Shown: in pieces, positions 1 through 9,527 of the stretch
How the letters are laid out: each line of letters starts with the position of its first letter
Position numbering within the stretch: the stretch's first letter is position 1
NCBI RefSeq assembly: GCF_004365875.1
Contig: NZ_SODF01000001.1
Coordinates: 3,162,001-3,226,000 of the forward strand
Source of the DNA: Kribbella kalugense
GTDB taxonomy: Bacteria; Actinomycetota; Actinomycetes; Propionibacteriales; Kribbellaceae
Direction: 5' to 3'
DNA: 64,000 nt
Notes under the pieces: generated by a model
What the model saw: the letters and a program-made list of their open reading frames with translations, nothing else
What the model was told of the DNA's origin: nothing
Databases searched by the model: none
Made by a program: the position numbers and the translations under genes

Positions 1-589
1 GAGTCACGAGCTCGACTCCGATCGCCAGGGTCAGGAAGCCGATGATGCGGCTGAGCGCACCCAGGCCCGTCGGCCCCAGCTTGTCGACCAACGGCGTACC
101 GAAGCGGAGCAGAAGCGCGATCAGGCCGGCGATCACCACCGACGCGACGATCACGCTCAACCGGTTGGTGATCCCGGGATGGCGCGCGGTCAGTGCGATC
201 ACCACGCCGATCGCGCCCGGACCGGCGATCAGCGGCAGCGCCATCGGTGAGAACGACACGTCCGGCTTCGCCACTCCGTGCGTCTTCTCGTCGTCGGTCA
301 GCGTCTGACGGGCCACGATCATCCCGAAGCCGGAGTGCGCGACCACCAGACCGCCGGCGATCTGGAGCGCGGGCAGGCCGATGCCGAGCCCCTCCAGAAC
401 CAGCGTGCCGAGCAGCGCGAATACGGCCAGGATCCCCAGCACGTAGACACCTGTCATCAGCGCTTGGCGGTTCATCGCGGCGCGGTCGACGCCGCCGGTC
501 ATGCCGGCGAAGGTGGCCAGCGCTCCGATCGGATTCGTGATCGGCAACAATGCAGCCAGCGCCGAAACCGCAACGTGTACGGGCTCCAC
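1..589 (-). CDS. MarC family integral membrane protein (3' end cut by window edge)
   Basis: About 196 residues are visible. The GTG at 589 is the only in-frame start I see. The N-terminus (VEPVHVAVSALAALLPITNP) and the hydrophobic segments separated by short loops are typical of MarC/UPF0056 proteins, which are six-helix inner-membrane proteins of unknown substrate. Family hallmarks seen are an ITNPIG motif near residue 20 and a PLIAGPGAIG segment in the second half. The reading continues past base 1, so only the last few residues are missing. It has no operon partner in the window; the CDF transporter downstream of its start is separated by 44 bases. Confidence 0.8.
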   Translation of the reverse strand, partial: MEPVHVAVSALAALLPITNPIGALATFAGMTGGVDRAAMNRQALMTGVYVLGILAVFALLGTLVLEGLGIGLPALQIAGGLVVAHSGFGMIVARQTLTDDEKTHGVAKPDVSFSPMALPLIAGPGAIGVVIALTARHPGITNRLSVIVASVVIAGLIALLLRFGTPLVDKLGPTGLGALSRIIGFLTLAIGVELVT

Positions 590-590
590 G

Positions 591-613
591 GTCGGGAGCG
601 TACACCTCCCGAC
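591..613. repeat. 8-bp inverted repeat upstream of marC-like start
   Basis: GTCGGGAG and CTCCCGAC flank a 7-base loop directly before the GTG start at 589. On the minus strand the right arm supplies a GGGAGG purine run that could act as ribosome binding site, about 15 bases upstream. It may be an mRNA hairpin hiding the site, or chance. Confidence 0.3.
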
Positions 614-633
614 CGGCCACGAAAGTACGCCCT

Positions 634-1623
634 CTAAGCCGGCGGCTCGACGTACCAGCTCGGCAGTTCGCCCGGCTCGAGCTTCGTGCCGTCGCCGGGG
701 CGGGAGAGGGTGAGGATCGCCTGCTGGATCTCCCGACGGGCGTTCAGTGCGTCCTCGATCGCGTACAGCCTGGCGGCGACCTCGGACTCGACATCGTTGC
801 CGGTGACGTCGACCGCTGCGACCAGGAAGATCCGGTCGGCGCCGACCCACTCCATGTGCAGGAACGTCACCCGCTCGATGTCCTTGTGCTCGAGCAGTGC
901 GCGCAGTACCCGGTTCCGCGCGAGCGGCGTCACCGCCTCACCGGTCAGGAAGTCCATGTTCCGGCTGATCAGGAACAGCGCGACCACGCCGAGCAATACG
1001 CCGACCACGATCGAACCGACCGCGTCCCAGGCCGCGTTGCCCGTCAGCTGGTGCATCAGGATCGCGAGCGCGGCGATCAGGATGCCGATCAGCGCGGACA
1101 GGTCCTCGACGAAGACGGCCCGCAGGACCGGGTTCGAGGTGATCTGCACGTACCGCCACGGCCGCAGCATCCGCTCGAGCGCGCCGGCCTTGGTCTGCCG
1201 CAGCGCCTGGCTGAACGAGATCCCCTCGAGCACGAACGAGACCCCGAGGACGGCGTACGCCCAGCCGTACGACGCTCCGTCCGCCTCGCCGTGCTGCAGC
1301 GACTGGATCCCGTGCCAGACAGAGACCGCTGCACCGACCGTGAACAGGCCGAACGCGGCGAACATCGACCAGATGTAGCCGACCCGCCCGTACCCGAGCG
1401 GATGCGTCCGGTCGGCCGGCTTCCTGCCCCGCCGCTCGCCGACCAGCAGGAAGATCTCGTTGCCGGTGTCGGCCCAGGAGTGCGCCGCCTCTGCCGTCAT
1501 CGAGGCAGATCCGGTGATCACCGAGACGACCGTCTTCGCGACCGCGATCAACAGGTTCGCCGCCAGCGCGACCAGCACTGTCAGCAGGCTCTCGCCCCCG
1601 GCCTCGTCGTCCGCGCTGCTCAC
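634..1623 (-). CDS. Cation diffusion facilitator (CDF) transporter
   Basis: The 329-residue protein is a predicted proton/divalent-cation antiporter of the cytoplasmic membrane, probably for zinc or a related metal. The CDF signature lies in the first 60 residues: a helix with [20 protein letters not shown], whose His and Asp form the transport-site HxxxD. A second acidic motif (VEDLSALIG) lies in the fifth helix. Six hydrophobic helices precede a cytoplasmic C-terminal domain with the [11 protein letters not shown] strand. Length matches the family. No metal-responsive regulator is adjacent, so substrate cannot be assigned. Confidence 0.88.
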   Translation of the reverse strand: MSSADDEAGGESLLTVLVALAANLLIAVAKTVVSVITGSASMTAEAAHSWADTGNEIFLLVGERRGRKPADRTHPLGYGRVGYIWSMFAAFGLFTVGAAVSVWHGIQSLQHGEADGASYGWAYAVLGVSFVLEGISFSQALRQTKAGALERMLRPWRYVQITSNPVLRAVFVEDLSALIGILIAALAILMHQLTGNAAWDAVGSIVVGVLLGVVALFLISRNMDFLTGEAVTPLARNRVLRALLEHKDIERVTFLHMEWVGADRIFLVAAVDVTGNDVESEVAARLYAIEDALNARREIQQAILTLSRPGDGTKLEPGELPSWYVEPPA

Positions 1624-1669
1624 AGCACGACAGTAATCCCTGATCCCTGCCGCTCACCGCAACTTCGGC

Positions 1670-2752
1670 TCAGGTCGCGCGGATGACGAAGTTCTTGCTG
1701 AGCCCGGCCTGGAAGCGGCCGCACTTCGGTAAGGACACGCGGTAGATCACGTTGCCGACGTACGGCGGCTGGGCCAGCACTGTGAACCGTCCGCTCCGCC
1801 GGACGGCGGCCTGGCTGACTCCGCGCCACGCCGTCGCGCCCGACAGGCGTTGCAGCACCACCGGGCAGTCGTGAGCGGCCACGCCGACCACCGTGCCGTT
1901 GACCGGCACGACCGTGCCGACCGGAGCGGTCGTCCTGGACGGCGTCGCGGCGACGATCCCCGGCCGGCTGACCACCCAGCCGAGCCCCGCGGTGTCGAAC
2001 GCCCGGCCGCGCAGCCGCACACAGTTCCCGGCGTCCCCGGCAGCAGCGGGATAGGTCCGCTCGGCGATCCCGCCGGTGTTGGTGAGATAGCGGTCCCCGT
2101 CGTGCTCGACGCAGAGGTTGTCCCAGGTGATCTGGACGTTGATCCGGCTGCCGTACGGCTTGCCGGTCGCGGCGTCGGTGATCGCGACCCGGGCCTTGTA
2201 CGCCGAACCGAACGGCACCACCTTGGGGATGATCGAGACGCCGATCCTCGGCAGGTGGGAGCCGGTGACGGTGATCGCCGGACCGTCGAAGGGGGTCTGG
2301 GTCGTCATGCTGCCGTCGGACCCGTCGATGACGGAGCCCTGCAGCACCCCGGTGACCTTGAACGTCCCGTTCGCCGTCGAAGGCACGTACAGGAAACCCT
2401 TCCAAATACCCTTCTCGAGGGTCCCGGAATCCCGCGTGAGAAGCGCCGCGGCCATGTAGGTCAACTGCCCGGTGCCGCCGGTACGATCCAGGAACACGTT
2501 GAGAAAAACGTCGTCCGAGACAGTATTCGGATACCCACCGGCCACGGTCACCGGGACCGCCACGGTGTTCAGCCCTGAGACCGCGACCGCGGTCCGTCCG
2601 AGCGTGACGCTCGTGACCGTCAGCCTGGGATCCGCCGAACTCGCGCGCTCCGGTACGGCGGACGCGGCGGGCGCCATCACCGCCGCGAACACCAGCGAAA
2701 CCCCCGCGACCAACGCCGCCCACCCTTTAACTCTCAATTCCGCTGCGCCCAT
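1670..2752 (-). CDS. Secreted protein of unknown function
   Basis: This 360-residue protein starts with a clear Sec signal peptide: a basic start, the hydrophobic run WAALVAGVSLVFAAVM, then a cleavage site near APAASA-VPE. The mature part is rich in Val, Thr and Gly and looks like tandem Ig-like beta-sandwich domains, with repeated phrases of the type GPAITVTGSH and APVGTVVPVNGTV. I recognise no enzymatic motif. It is probably an extracellular or surface beta protein. The start is the ATG at 2752. It stands alone between the CDF gene and the divergent lipoate-ligase-like gene. Confidence 0.7.
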   Translation of the reverse strand: MGAAELRVKGWAALVAGVSLVFAAVMAPAASAVPERASSADPRLTVTSVTLGRTAVAVSGLNTVAVPVTVAGGYPNTVSDDVFLNVFLDRTGGTGQLTYMAAALLTRDSGTLEKGIWKGFLYVPSTANGTFKVTGVLQGSVIDGSDGSMTTQTPFDGPAITVTGSHLPRIGVSIIPKVVPFGSAYKARVAITDAATGKPYGSRINVQITWDNLCVEHDGDRYLTNTGGIAERTYPAAAGDAGNCVRLRGRAFDTAGLGWVVSRPGIVAATPSRTTAPVGTVVPVNGTVVGVAAHDCPVVLQRLSGATAWRGVSQAAVRRSGRFTVLAQPPYVGNVIYRVSLPKCGRFQAGLSKNFVIRAT

Positions 2753-2908
2753 TTCCGCAGAATGGCAGATAAATCCACCGCCGCCTATCGCACAACCCCT
2801 TTATTTATTGCCGGAACCTAAAATGGCGCCGGCCCACAACAATCCCGGCACAATCACCTGCCGATCGCAACTTCGGTGCCCGGACGCGCATCGTGACACG
2901 ATGGCGAG

Positions 2909-3646
2909 GTGTTGCTCTTCACTGGTGCGGTGGATGGCGGTGACGAGGCGCTGGAGCTCGCCATCGGTCATGCGTTGGTACGGCGTGCGTCGGCCGGAGA
3001 GCTGACGGAGGCGCTGCGGGTCTATCGGCCGCCGGCCCCGGTGGTGGTGTTCGGCCGGCGGGACACGCGGCTCGCGGGATTCGGAGCCGCGGTGCTTGCG
3101 GCCCGGGCGGCCGGCTTCGAGCCGTTGGTGCGGGCGGTCGGTGGACGTCCGGTCGCGTACACGACCGAGGCGTTGGTGATCGACCATGTCAAGCACGAGC
3201 GGCTCGCACCGGACGGGATGGAGACGCGCTTCACGCAGTACGGCTCGCTGTACGCCGAGGTGCTGCAGACCCTCGGTATCGACGCGCGGGTGGGACCGGT
3301 GCCAGGCGAGTACTGCCCGGGCGACTACAGCGTCAACGCCCGCGGCGCAGTGAAACTGGTCGGCACCGGGCAACGCGTCGTACGCAACGGCTGGTTGTTC
3401 AGCGCACTCGTCGTGGTGGGCGACGACGACCGTCTCCGCCCCCTGTTGACCGACGTCTATCGACACCTGGAGTTGCCCTTCGACCCGGCGTCGGTCGGCT
3501 CCCTCGCCGCGGAGGTGCCCGGGCTGGGCGTGGACACCGTCCAGCACCAGCTCCTCACTGCGTACGGCGCATCCGCCGCTGAGCCGATCGACGACGCCAC
3601 CGTCGAAGTGGCGAAGTCGCTCGCTGCGGATCACCGGGTGCTTTAA
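2909..3646 (+). CDS. Lipoate-protein ligase A family protein
   Basis: The 245-residue protein belongs to the biotin/lipoate A/B ligase fold, which activates lipoate (or octanoate) and attaches it to lysines of 2-oxoacid dehydrogenases or GcvH. Family features visible are RPPAPVVVFGRRDT near residue 40, the RAVGGRPVAY loop near 76-84, a PGDYSVNARG segment, and lysine 149 in GAVKLVGTGQR, which aligns with the catalytic Lys. It is shorter than LplA (about 330 residues) and lacks the accessory C-terminal domain, so it could be an amidotransferase-like member. Start is GTG. Its stop overlaps the convergent next gene by four bases. Confidence 0.82.
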   Translation: MLLFTGAVDGGDEALELAIGHALVRRASAGELTEALRVYRPPAPVVVFGRRDTRLAGFGAAVLAARAAGFEPLVRAVGGRPVAYTTEALVIDHVKHERLAPDGMETRFTQYGSLYAEVLQTLGIDARVGPVPGEYCPGDYSVNARGAVKLVGTGQRVVRNGWLFSALVVVGDDDRLRPLLTDVYRHLELPFDPASVGSLAAEVPGLGVDTVQHQLLTAYGASAAEPIDDATVEVAKSLAADHRVL

Positions 3647-5343
3647 GGCGACAAGCAGCGCGAGGGCAGTTCGAACCAGCGGAGGTGGTCGAAGTCGGTG
3701 TTTACCTGGCCCTCGGCGTCGGAAGGGCTCTCCTGGCAGGTGGACAGCAGGTCGCGGGCCTCGGCGAGGTAGTCGTCGAGGGCGGAATCGGGGGCCGTGT
3801 GCTCGTGGCGCGGGTACCTGAGTTTGCCGTCGGCGTCGTACCCGACCTGGGACAGGCGCATCGGCGGCTCGACCGGGCCGCGGTGGTGCCGCCACAGACC
3901 GTTGGCCGGGTTGAAGCGGTAGTCGCCGAGCAGGCGCCAGCCGTCGCGGGCGACGAGTTTGACGGCCTCGACGACGTACGCGAAGACGGCCTCGGAGATG
4001 AAGTAGTTGAAGTTGACCCGCACCCAGCCGGGCTTGATGCCCTCGCAGCCGTGCACGATCTCCTCCTCGAACTCGTGTGAGCGGGCGAGGTCGATGCCGA
4101 GCAGGGTGTGACCGTATGGGCCGGCGCACGAACAGCCGCCGCGCGACTGGATCCCGAACAGGTCGTTGAGCAACGCGACCACGAAGTTGTGGTGGAGGTA
4201 GCGGCCGGAGGGTGCCTTCACCACGAACGAGACGATCGACAGCCGCTCGGCGTCCAGGTTGCCGAGGATCTGTAGGTTCGGCTCGGTCTTCCAGGCCTCG
4301 ACCGCTCTCCGCAGGTACGCATCCTCGTGCGCGCGGATCACGTCGATCCCGACGGCCTGCTTCAGCTGGAACGCCAGGCCGGCGCGGATCGACCCGATGA
4401 TCTCCGGCGTACCGCCCTCTTCACGATGCACCGGATCGTCCAGATACCGATGCTCGAGCGGGTTCACATACGCGACCGTGCCACCACCCGGTACGTCGGG
4501 CACGCGGTTGCGGAGCAGCTCCCGCCGGGCAACGAGTACGCCGGGAGTGCCCGGGCCGCCGATCAGTTTGTGCGGACTGAGGAAGATGGCGTCCTTGTAC
4601 TCGAGCGGGTGGTCGCCGTACATCTTGATGTCCACGTACGGCGCCGCCGCAGCGCAGTCCCAGAACGACAGAGCGCCGTACCGATGCAGGAGGGCTGACA
4701 CCCGCTGGGTGTTGCTGACGATGCCGGTGACGTTGCTGGCGGCGGAGAACGAGCCGATCTTGAGCGGTCGATCGGCGTACTCGATCAGGCGCTGCTCGAG
4801 CTGCGGGATGTCGATGTGGCCGTCGGCGTCCTGGCTGATCATCACCACGTCGGCGATCGACTCGCGCCAGGGGAGCTCGTTGGAATGATGCTCGTACGGC
4901 CCGATGAAGACGACCGGGCGCTGGTCCGGCGGGATCTGATCGGTCAGGTGATAGGTGTCGTCGAGCGCGGCCGGGATCCGCAGCCCCATGATCCCGATCA
5001 GCTTGTCGATCGCGCCGGTCGCGCCGGATCCGCAGAAGATCAGCGCGGTCTCGTCGTCGCCGCCGACGCTGTTGTGGATGATCCGGCGAGCGTCCTCACG
5101 CAGGCGGGTGGTCTGCAGACCGGTCCCGCTCGACTCGGTGTGCGTGTTCGCGTACCGCGGCAGGACCTCGTCGCGGATGAAGTCCTCCAGGAACGTCAGC
5201 GCACGGCCGGACGCGGTGTAGTCGGCATACGTCACCCGGCGAGGACCGTACGGCCCTGGCATCACCTGGTCGTCACCGATCACCGACGCCCGGATCCGCC
5301 CCAGCAGCGGCGAGTCCGGCGGCAGCTCCCCCTGCGTACTCAT
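3643..5343 (-). CDS. PLP-dependent class V aminotransferase-fold enzyme (cysteine desulfurase-like)
   Basis: The 566-residue protein has a fold-type I PLP core. The Schiff-base lysine is K259 in FLSPHKLIGGPGTPG, and the upstream Asp and His pockets are present (SFWDCAAAAPYVD, PYEHHSNELPW). A cysteine-bearing loop, SRGGCSCAGPYGH, sits where SufS/IscS-type enzymes carry the persulfide Cys. The length exceeds SufS (about 410), with a C-terminal extension. Members of this group are usually annotated only as aminotransferase class V, and the true substrate is unknown. It faces the lipoate-ligase-like gene tail to tail. Confidence 0.8.
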   Translation of the reverse strand: MSTQGELPPDSPLLGRIRASVIGDDQVMPGPYGPRRVTYADYTASGRALTFLEDFIRDEVLPRYANTHTESSGTGLQTTRLREDARRIIHNSVGGDDETALIFCGSGATGAIDKLIGIMGLRIPAALDDTYHLTDQIPPDQRPVVFIGPYEHHSNELPWRESIADVVMISQDADGHIDIPQLEQRLIEYADRPLKIGSFSAASNVTGIVSNTQRVSALLHRYGALSFWDCAAAAPYVDIKMYGDHPLEYKDAIFLSPHKLIGGPGTPGVLVARRELLRNRVPDVPGGGTVAYVNPLEHRYLDDPVHREEGGTPEIIGSIRAGLAFQLKQAVGIDVIRAHEDAYLRRAVEAWKTEPNLQILGNLDAERLSIVSFVVKAPSGRYLHHNFVVALLNDLFGIQSRGGCSCAGPYGHTLLGIDLARSHEFEEEIVHGCEGIKPGWVRVNFNYFISEAVFAYVVEAVKLVARDGWRLLGDYRFNPANGLWRHHRGPVEPPMRLSQVGYDADGKLRYPRHEHTAPDSALDDYLAEARDLLSTCQESPSDAEGQVNTDFDHLRWFELPSRCLSP

Positions 5344-5434
5344 GCCTCAGAGTAAGGCGCGGGAGTGATCTTCGTCGCCTACCTTCGTCGCGTCTGTGGA
5401 TAAGGTCGGTCGCAGTCGATGGCGAGGAGTTGGG

Positions 5435-6097
5435 ATGACGTTTTCCGGCGAGCTGTGGGACCGCGGTGCCGCCTCTGTGTACGACGAGATCGTCCGGCAC
5501 CCGTTCATCACCGGGCTGACCGACGGGACGCTCGACCACGACGCGTTCCGGTACTTCATCGTCCAGGACAGCCACTACCTCCGCGCGTACTCACGGGCGC
5601 TCAGCCTGGTCGCGGGGCGGGCGCCGGACGAGGACGCGGTCAGCATGTTCGCGCTGCACGCCGCCAACGCGATCGCCGTGGAGCGTTCGCTGCACAGCTC
5701 CCTGCTGGGGTCACTGGGGCTCACCACTGCGGATGTGGACGCAGCCGGATCCGGTCCGACAACAACGGCGTACATGTCCTATCTGACGGCTGTCTGCGCC
5801 ACAGGTACGTACGCCGAGGCCGTGGCCGCCGTACTGCCCTGCTACTGGATCTACCGCGACGTCGGGCGGGAGCTGCTCAAGCGGTCGTCACCGGACCCGC
5901 TGTACCGCCAGTGGATCGAGACGTACGGCTCGGAGGAGTTCGACGAGGTGGTCGAGTCGGTCCTCGCCGTCACGGACGGACTGGACGTGGGGGCTGCGGA
6001 GCGGCAACGTTGTCACCAGCACTTCGCGATGACGTGCCGCTACGAATGGATGTTCTGGGACGCCGCTTACCACAAGCTCGATTGGCCGGTGGGTTGA
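5435..6097 (+). CDS. TenA/thiaminase II family protein
   Basis: The start is the ATG at 5435 after the SD-like GAGGAG; an in-frame upstream ATG at 5396 lacks one. The protein is 220 residues and all-helical, as expected for TenA, which hydrolyses aminomethyl-pyrimidines in thiamin salvage. Visible family residues are the FRYFIVQDSHYLRAY helix with its Asp, the LPCYWIY segment carrying the likely nucleophilic Cys, and a C-terminal YEWMFWDAAY with the conserved Glu. It overlaps the FAD oxidoreductase by one base (TGATG), so the two are probably co-translated and may share a pathway. Confidence 0.85.
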   Translation: MTFSGELWDRGAASVYDEIVRHPFITGLTDGTLDHDAFRYFIVQDSHYLRAYSRALSLVAGRAPDEDAVSMFALHAANAIAVERSLHSSLLGSLGLTTADVDAAGSGPTTTAYMSYLTAVCATGTYAEAVAAVLPCYWIYRDVGRELLKRSSPDPLYRQWIETYGSEEFDEVVESVLAVTDGLDVGAAERQRCHQHFAMTCRYEWMFWDAAYHKLDWPVG

Positions 6098-7641
6098 TGG
6101 ACTTCTACGACGTCGTCATAGTCGGCGGTGGGCACAACGGCCTCGTCGCCGCCACGTACCTGGCCCAGTCCGGTCTGTCCACGCTCGTACTGGAGCAACA
6201 GCCCCACACCGGCGGCGCAGCGGTCAGCGAGCGCGTGTTCCCTGGGGTGGACGCCCGCCTGTCCCGGTACTCGTACCTGGTCAGTCTGCTGCCCGACAAG
6301 GTCGTCGCCGACCTGGGTCTCAGCCTGGACCTCCGGTCGCGCGCAGTCGCGTCGTACACCCCGGTACGTCGCTCTGGCCGCGACGTCGGCCTGATGGTCG
6401 AGCGTCCTGAGGGCGCTGCCACCCGTGCGTCGTTTGCTGAGCTGACTGGGGGCGACGCGGAGTACGCCGCGTGGACCGACTTCTACGGTGCCGTTAGCTC
6501 GCTCGCTGCTGCTGTGGCGCCCACTCTGCTTGAGCCACTCCAGTCCGCTTCCGACCTCCGCTCTCACGTCGACGGAGCGCTCTGGGAGGAGGTGGTGGAG
6601 CGGCCGCTCGGTGAGACCATCGAACGCCGTTTTGCCGACGACACCGTCCGCGGTGTGGTGGCGACGGACGCCGTGATCGGGACGTTCGCCGGCCTGCACG
6701 ACACGTCGCTGATCCAGAACCGGTGCTTCCTCTACCACCTGATCGGCAACGGAACCGGTGAGTGGCGGGTGCCTGTTGGTGGCATGGGCGCGGTCACAGA
6801 TGCGCTGGCGGCGGCTGCTCGGCGTGCGGGGGCCAGACTGGTTACGAATGCCTCAGTCACCTCCGTTCAGGTCGACGGAGTGCGCGGATCGGTCACGTGG
6901 CTCGGTGGCGATGGCGAGCGGTCGGTCGACTGCACCTGGGTGCTCTCCAACGTCGCACCGTCGACTCTGGCTGCGCTGCGTGGTCAGACCGGCGTCGAGA
7001 AGCCAGAGGGGTCGCAGCTGAAGATCAACCTGCTACTGCGTCACCTGCCGGCGCTGAAGTCAGGTGACGACCCTCGGCGTGCGTTTGCCGGCACGTTCCA
7101 CATCGACGAGGACTACACCCAACTGGAGTCGGCCTACCAGTCCGCGGCCTCCGGCGTCCTGCCACCGACGCCTCCCTCCGAGGTGTACTGCCACTCCCTC
7201 ACCGATCCGTCGATCCTGTCCCTGCAATTGGTTGCCTCCGGCCACCACACACTGACCGTCTTCGGCGTCCACTTCCCGGCCCGATTGTTTGCCTCCGACA
7301 ACGATTCGGCCCGTGCCCTCGCGACCCAACGCGTGCTCGCCGGACTGGAGTCGTACCTGGCCGAGCCGCTGGAGGACTGCATCGCCCGCGACGCCGACGG
7401 CAACCTCTGCATCGAGGCCAAAACGCCGTACGACATCGAGGATTCCGTCGGCATGCCCGGCGGCCACATCTTCCACGGCGACCTCCAGTGGCCCTGGGCC
7501 ACCGACGCGGGCGACGCCGGCCGCTGGGGCACCGAAACCGACGTCGCGAACCTGCTGATCTGCGGCGCCGGCGCCCGCCGCGGCGGCGCCGTCTCCGGCC
7601 TCGGCGGCCACAACGCCGCCATGACCATCCTCACCCGCTAA
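6097..7641 (+). CDS. FAD-dependent oxidoreductase, phytoene desaturase-like
   Basis: This 514-residue flavoprotein starts at the ATG overlapping the tenA stop. The Rossmann FAD motif VVIVGGGHNGLVAATYLA is at residues 6-23, followed by the ribose-binding acidic position in VLEQQ. A C-terminal FAD signature (LLICGAGARRGGAVSGLGGHNA) ends the protein. The layout matches the phytoene desaturase/amine oxidase group of actinobacterial NAD(P)/FAD oxidoreductases. No carotenoid genes are nearby, so a carotenoid substrate is not supported. Linkage to tenA hints at a small-molecule salvage oxidation instead. Confidence 0.83.
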   Translation: MDFYDVVIVGGGHNGLVAATYLAQSGLSTLVLEQQPHTGGAAVSERVFPGVDARLSRYSYLVSLLPDKVVADLGLSLDLRSRAVASYTPVRRSGRDVGLMVERPEGAATRASFAELTGGDAEYAAWTDFYGAVSSLAAAVAPTLLEPLQSASDLRSHVDGALWEEVVERPLGETIERRFADDTVRGVVATDAVIGTFAGLHDTSLIQNRCFLYHLIGNGTGEWRVPVGGMGAVTDALAAAARRAGARLVTNASVTSVQVDGVRGSVTWLGGDGERSVDCTWVLSNVAPSTLAALRGQTGVEKPEGSQLKINLLLRHLPALKSGDDPRRAFAGTFHIDEDYTQLESAYQSAASGVLPPTPPSEVYCHSLTDPSILSLQLVASGHHTLTVFGVHFPARLFASDNDSARALATQRVLAGLESYLAEPLEDCIARDADGNLCIEAKTPYDIEDSVGMPGGHIFHGDLQWPWATDAGDAGRWGTETDVANLLICGAGARRGGAVSGLGGHNAAMTILTR

Positions 7642-7700
7642 CCGATTTCGCATCTCCCCCGCCGCCCTGCTACGATCCTCTTCGTTCGAAAGCAATACCA

Positions 7701-7773
<73 letters not shown>

Positions 7774-7777
7774 CAAA

Positions 7778-7805
7778 AGCCCAGGTCACGCGAGTGCCCT
7801 GGGCT
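7778..7805 (+). terminator. Hairpin after tRNA-Lys
   Basis: AGCCCAGG and CCTGGGCT form a perfect 8-bp stem with a 12-base loop, starting five bases after the tRNA. There is no T-run, but position and stability fit an actinomycete terminator for the tRNA transcript. Confidence 0.5.
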
Positions 7806-7978
7806 TCGGCATGTCCGACGCGGACCCTTTACGGGCCCCTTTGACCGAAGAGGTCTTCGCTGCGACCTCCCACGGGCGACTTCAGGTCGGCCTTGGCTCC
7901 TTCATCCGGTCGTGACTGTGCGTCACATCACATCGATTCGCAGCATTGCCGACTTCTCCGATTCGCCTCCACGGCAAG

Positions 7979-7990
7979 CGTTGAGCTTCC
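7979..7990 (+). promoter_or_regulatory. Copy of element motif CGTTGAGCTTCC upstream of integrase
   Basis: An exact copy of a 12-mer that recurs, with small changes, upstream of four other element genes (near 21605, 23385, 23543 and 43554). Here it lies 28 bases before the integrase ATG. It could be an operator or promoter element. Confidence 0.4.
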
Positions 7991-8017
7991 AACCATCGCA
8001 CCGGTTGGAGGCATGAC

Positions 8018-9448
8018 ATGGCGAGACCACCACTGCCCATCGGAACCTGGGGAAGCATCTCTATCAGCGTCGAAAGAACTGACGCCAAGGGCAAGCCTGC
8101 TGCATACCGCGCCAAGGCGAAGTTCCGCGACCACGACGGGTACGTCCGTCCGGTGTCGGCGTTCGGCAAAACCAAGACCGCCGCCGAGCGAAGCCTGATG
8201 AAGAAGCTCCAAGACCGCGCCAGGACGAACCAGTCCGGCGATCTGACCGCGATGCACAAGATCAACTACCTCCTCGACCTCTGGGAGAAGAAGTTCGAGG
8301 AAATGGTCGCCGACGGCACGCGGTCACCCACTTCCCTCGACACCTACCGACGTGCCCTCAAGAACCACATCCGCCCAGCCCTCGGCGAACTCCGCATCGG
8401 CGAAGCCAACACTCCACGCGTCGACACCGCGCTCGCCAAGATCAAGAAGAAGGCCGGTGCACCGACCGCCAAGACCTGCCGCGCCATCCTGTCCGGAGCC
8501 ATGAGCCTCGCCGTCCGCTACGGGGCCGCCTCCGTCAACCCGGTCCGCGAAGTCGAGTCCATCGAAGCCAAACCCAAGAACCAGCCCCGAGCCCTGACAG
8601 CTGAAGAAGTCACCCTCCTCCGAACGAGCCTCACCGCAGACGAACGAGCCGTCCACGCCGACCTTCCAGACCTGGTCACCTTCATGCTCGGCACCGGAGT
8701 CCGCATCGGCGAATCCCTCGGAGTCCTCTGGTCTCAGGTCGACCTGGAAACCAGAACCGTCGAGATCACCCATACCATCGCCCGCATCCCCCGCGAGGGC
8801 CTCCTCCGCAAGATCACCAAGTCGAGAGCCGGCGAGCGCGTCCTCAGCCTGCCAAGCTGGGCAGGCTCCATGCTCCGGGCCCGTCACGCCGCCGGCATCC
8901 GCCTCGACGACCCCGTTTTCGCCGACACCCTCGGCGGCTTCCGCGACCCCTCCAACACCCGCCGCGCCATCCGCACCGCGCTCTCCCCCGTCGGCAGCAT
9001 CGCGCGCCGCGACTTGGGCCTCACCCTCCGAGCCTTTCGCCGCGAAGCCGGCATGACCCGTAAGCAGGTCGCCGCAGTTCTCGACTGGCCCCAAACGAGG
9101 ATCGAGCTCGTCGAAACCGGCCGCATCAAAGTCGACCATCAACTCGTCGCCGACCTCGTCAAGACCTACAGCACCACCTTCGACGACTCCCCAACGCTCC
9201 TGGCCGAGATCGACGCAGCCATCCAACCAGCCGAGTCCGACAAACTCGCTTGGATCCGCTCCCACGCCCTGCGCAAGACCACCGCCACCGCCCTCGACGA
9301 AGCGGGGCACACCGCCCGGCAGATCGCCGACCAACTCGGCCAATCCAAGGTCTCCATCACCCAGGACGTCTACCTGGGCCGACGAGCCGCCAACCCCGCT
9401 GCCGCCGAAGCCCTGGAGCATGCCTTCGACGACCCTGATCTCCCCTGA
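8018..9448 (+). CDS. int: Tyrosine site-specific integrase with internal HTH domain
   Basis: The 476-residue recombinase catalyses ICE insertion at the tRNA. An N-terminal arm-binding region (about 10-65) and a SAM-like core-binding domain (about 80-180) precede the catalytic domain. Catalytic residues visible are R229 (GTGVRIGE), K268 (KSRAGERVLSL), H416 and R419 (SHALRKTTAT), H431 and nucleophile Y452 (VYLGRR). Residues about 332-385 read as an XRE-type helix-turn-helix (LGLTLRAFRREAGMTRKQVA through LVETGR) inserted between the Lys hairpin and the HxxR box, which is not part of the standard fold. An SD-like GGAGG precedes the ATG. Confidence 0.95.
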   Translation: MARPPLPIGTWGSISISVERTDAKGKPAAYRAKAKFRDHDGYVRPVSAFGKTKTAAERSLMKKLQDRARTNQSGDLTAMHKINYLLDLWEKKFEEMVADGTRSPTSLDTYRRALKNHIRPALGELRIGEANTPRVDTALAKIKKKAGAPTAKTCRAILSGAMSLAVRYGAASVNPVREVESIEAKPKNQPRALTAEEVTLLRTSLTADERAVHADLPDLVTFMLGTGVRIGESLGVLWSQVDLETRTVEITHTIARIPREGLLRKITKSRAGERVLSLPSWAGSMLRARHAAGIRLDDPVFADTLGGFRDPSNTRRAIRTALSPVGSIARRDLGLTLRAFRREAGMTRKQVAAVLDWPQTRIELVETGRIKVDHQLVADLVKTYSTTFDDSPTLLAEIDAAIQPAESDKLAWIRSHALRKTTATALDEAGHTARQIADQLGQSKVSITQDVYLGRRAANPAAAEALEHAFDDPDLP

Positions 9449-9527
9449 AGTCAGGACGGAGTTCGGCACCTGATGCCCCTTGGTACTCCTGCCAACGCCG
9501 CTAGGCGTGGTGTGGCAGTCTGGTCGG

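Noticed and set aside
550..1686. Long plus-strand ORF over the CDF transporter
   Set aside because: Arg/Pro/Asp-rich shadow of a convincing minus-strand transporter with family motifs.
5419..6096. Reading FAD oxidoreductase upstream as a 740-residue protein
   Set aside because: The first 226 residues are an out-of-frame reading of tenA; the ATG at 6097 begins the Rossmann motif.
8324..9469. Minus-strand 381-residue Gly-rich ORF across the integrase
   Set aside because: Shadow of the integrase, whose catalytic residues are clear.
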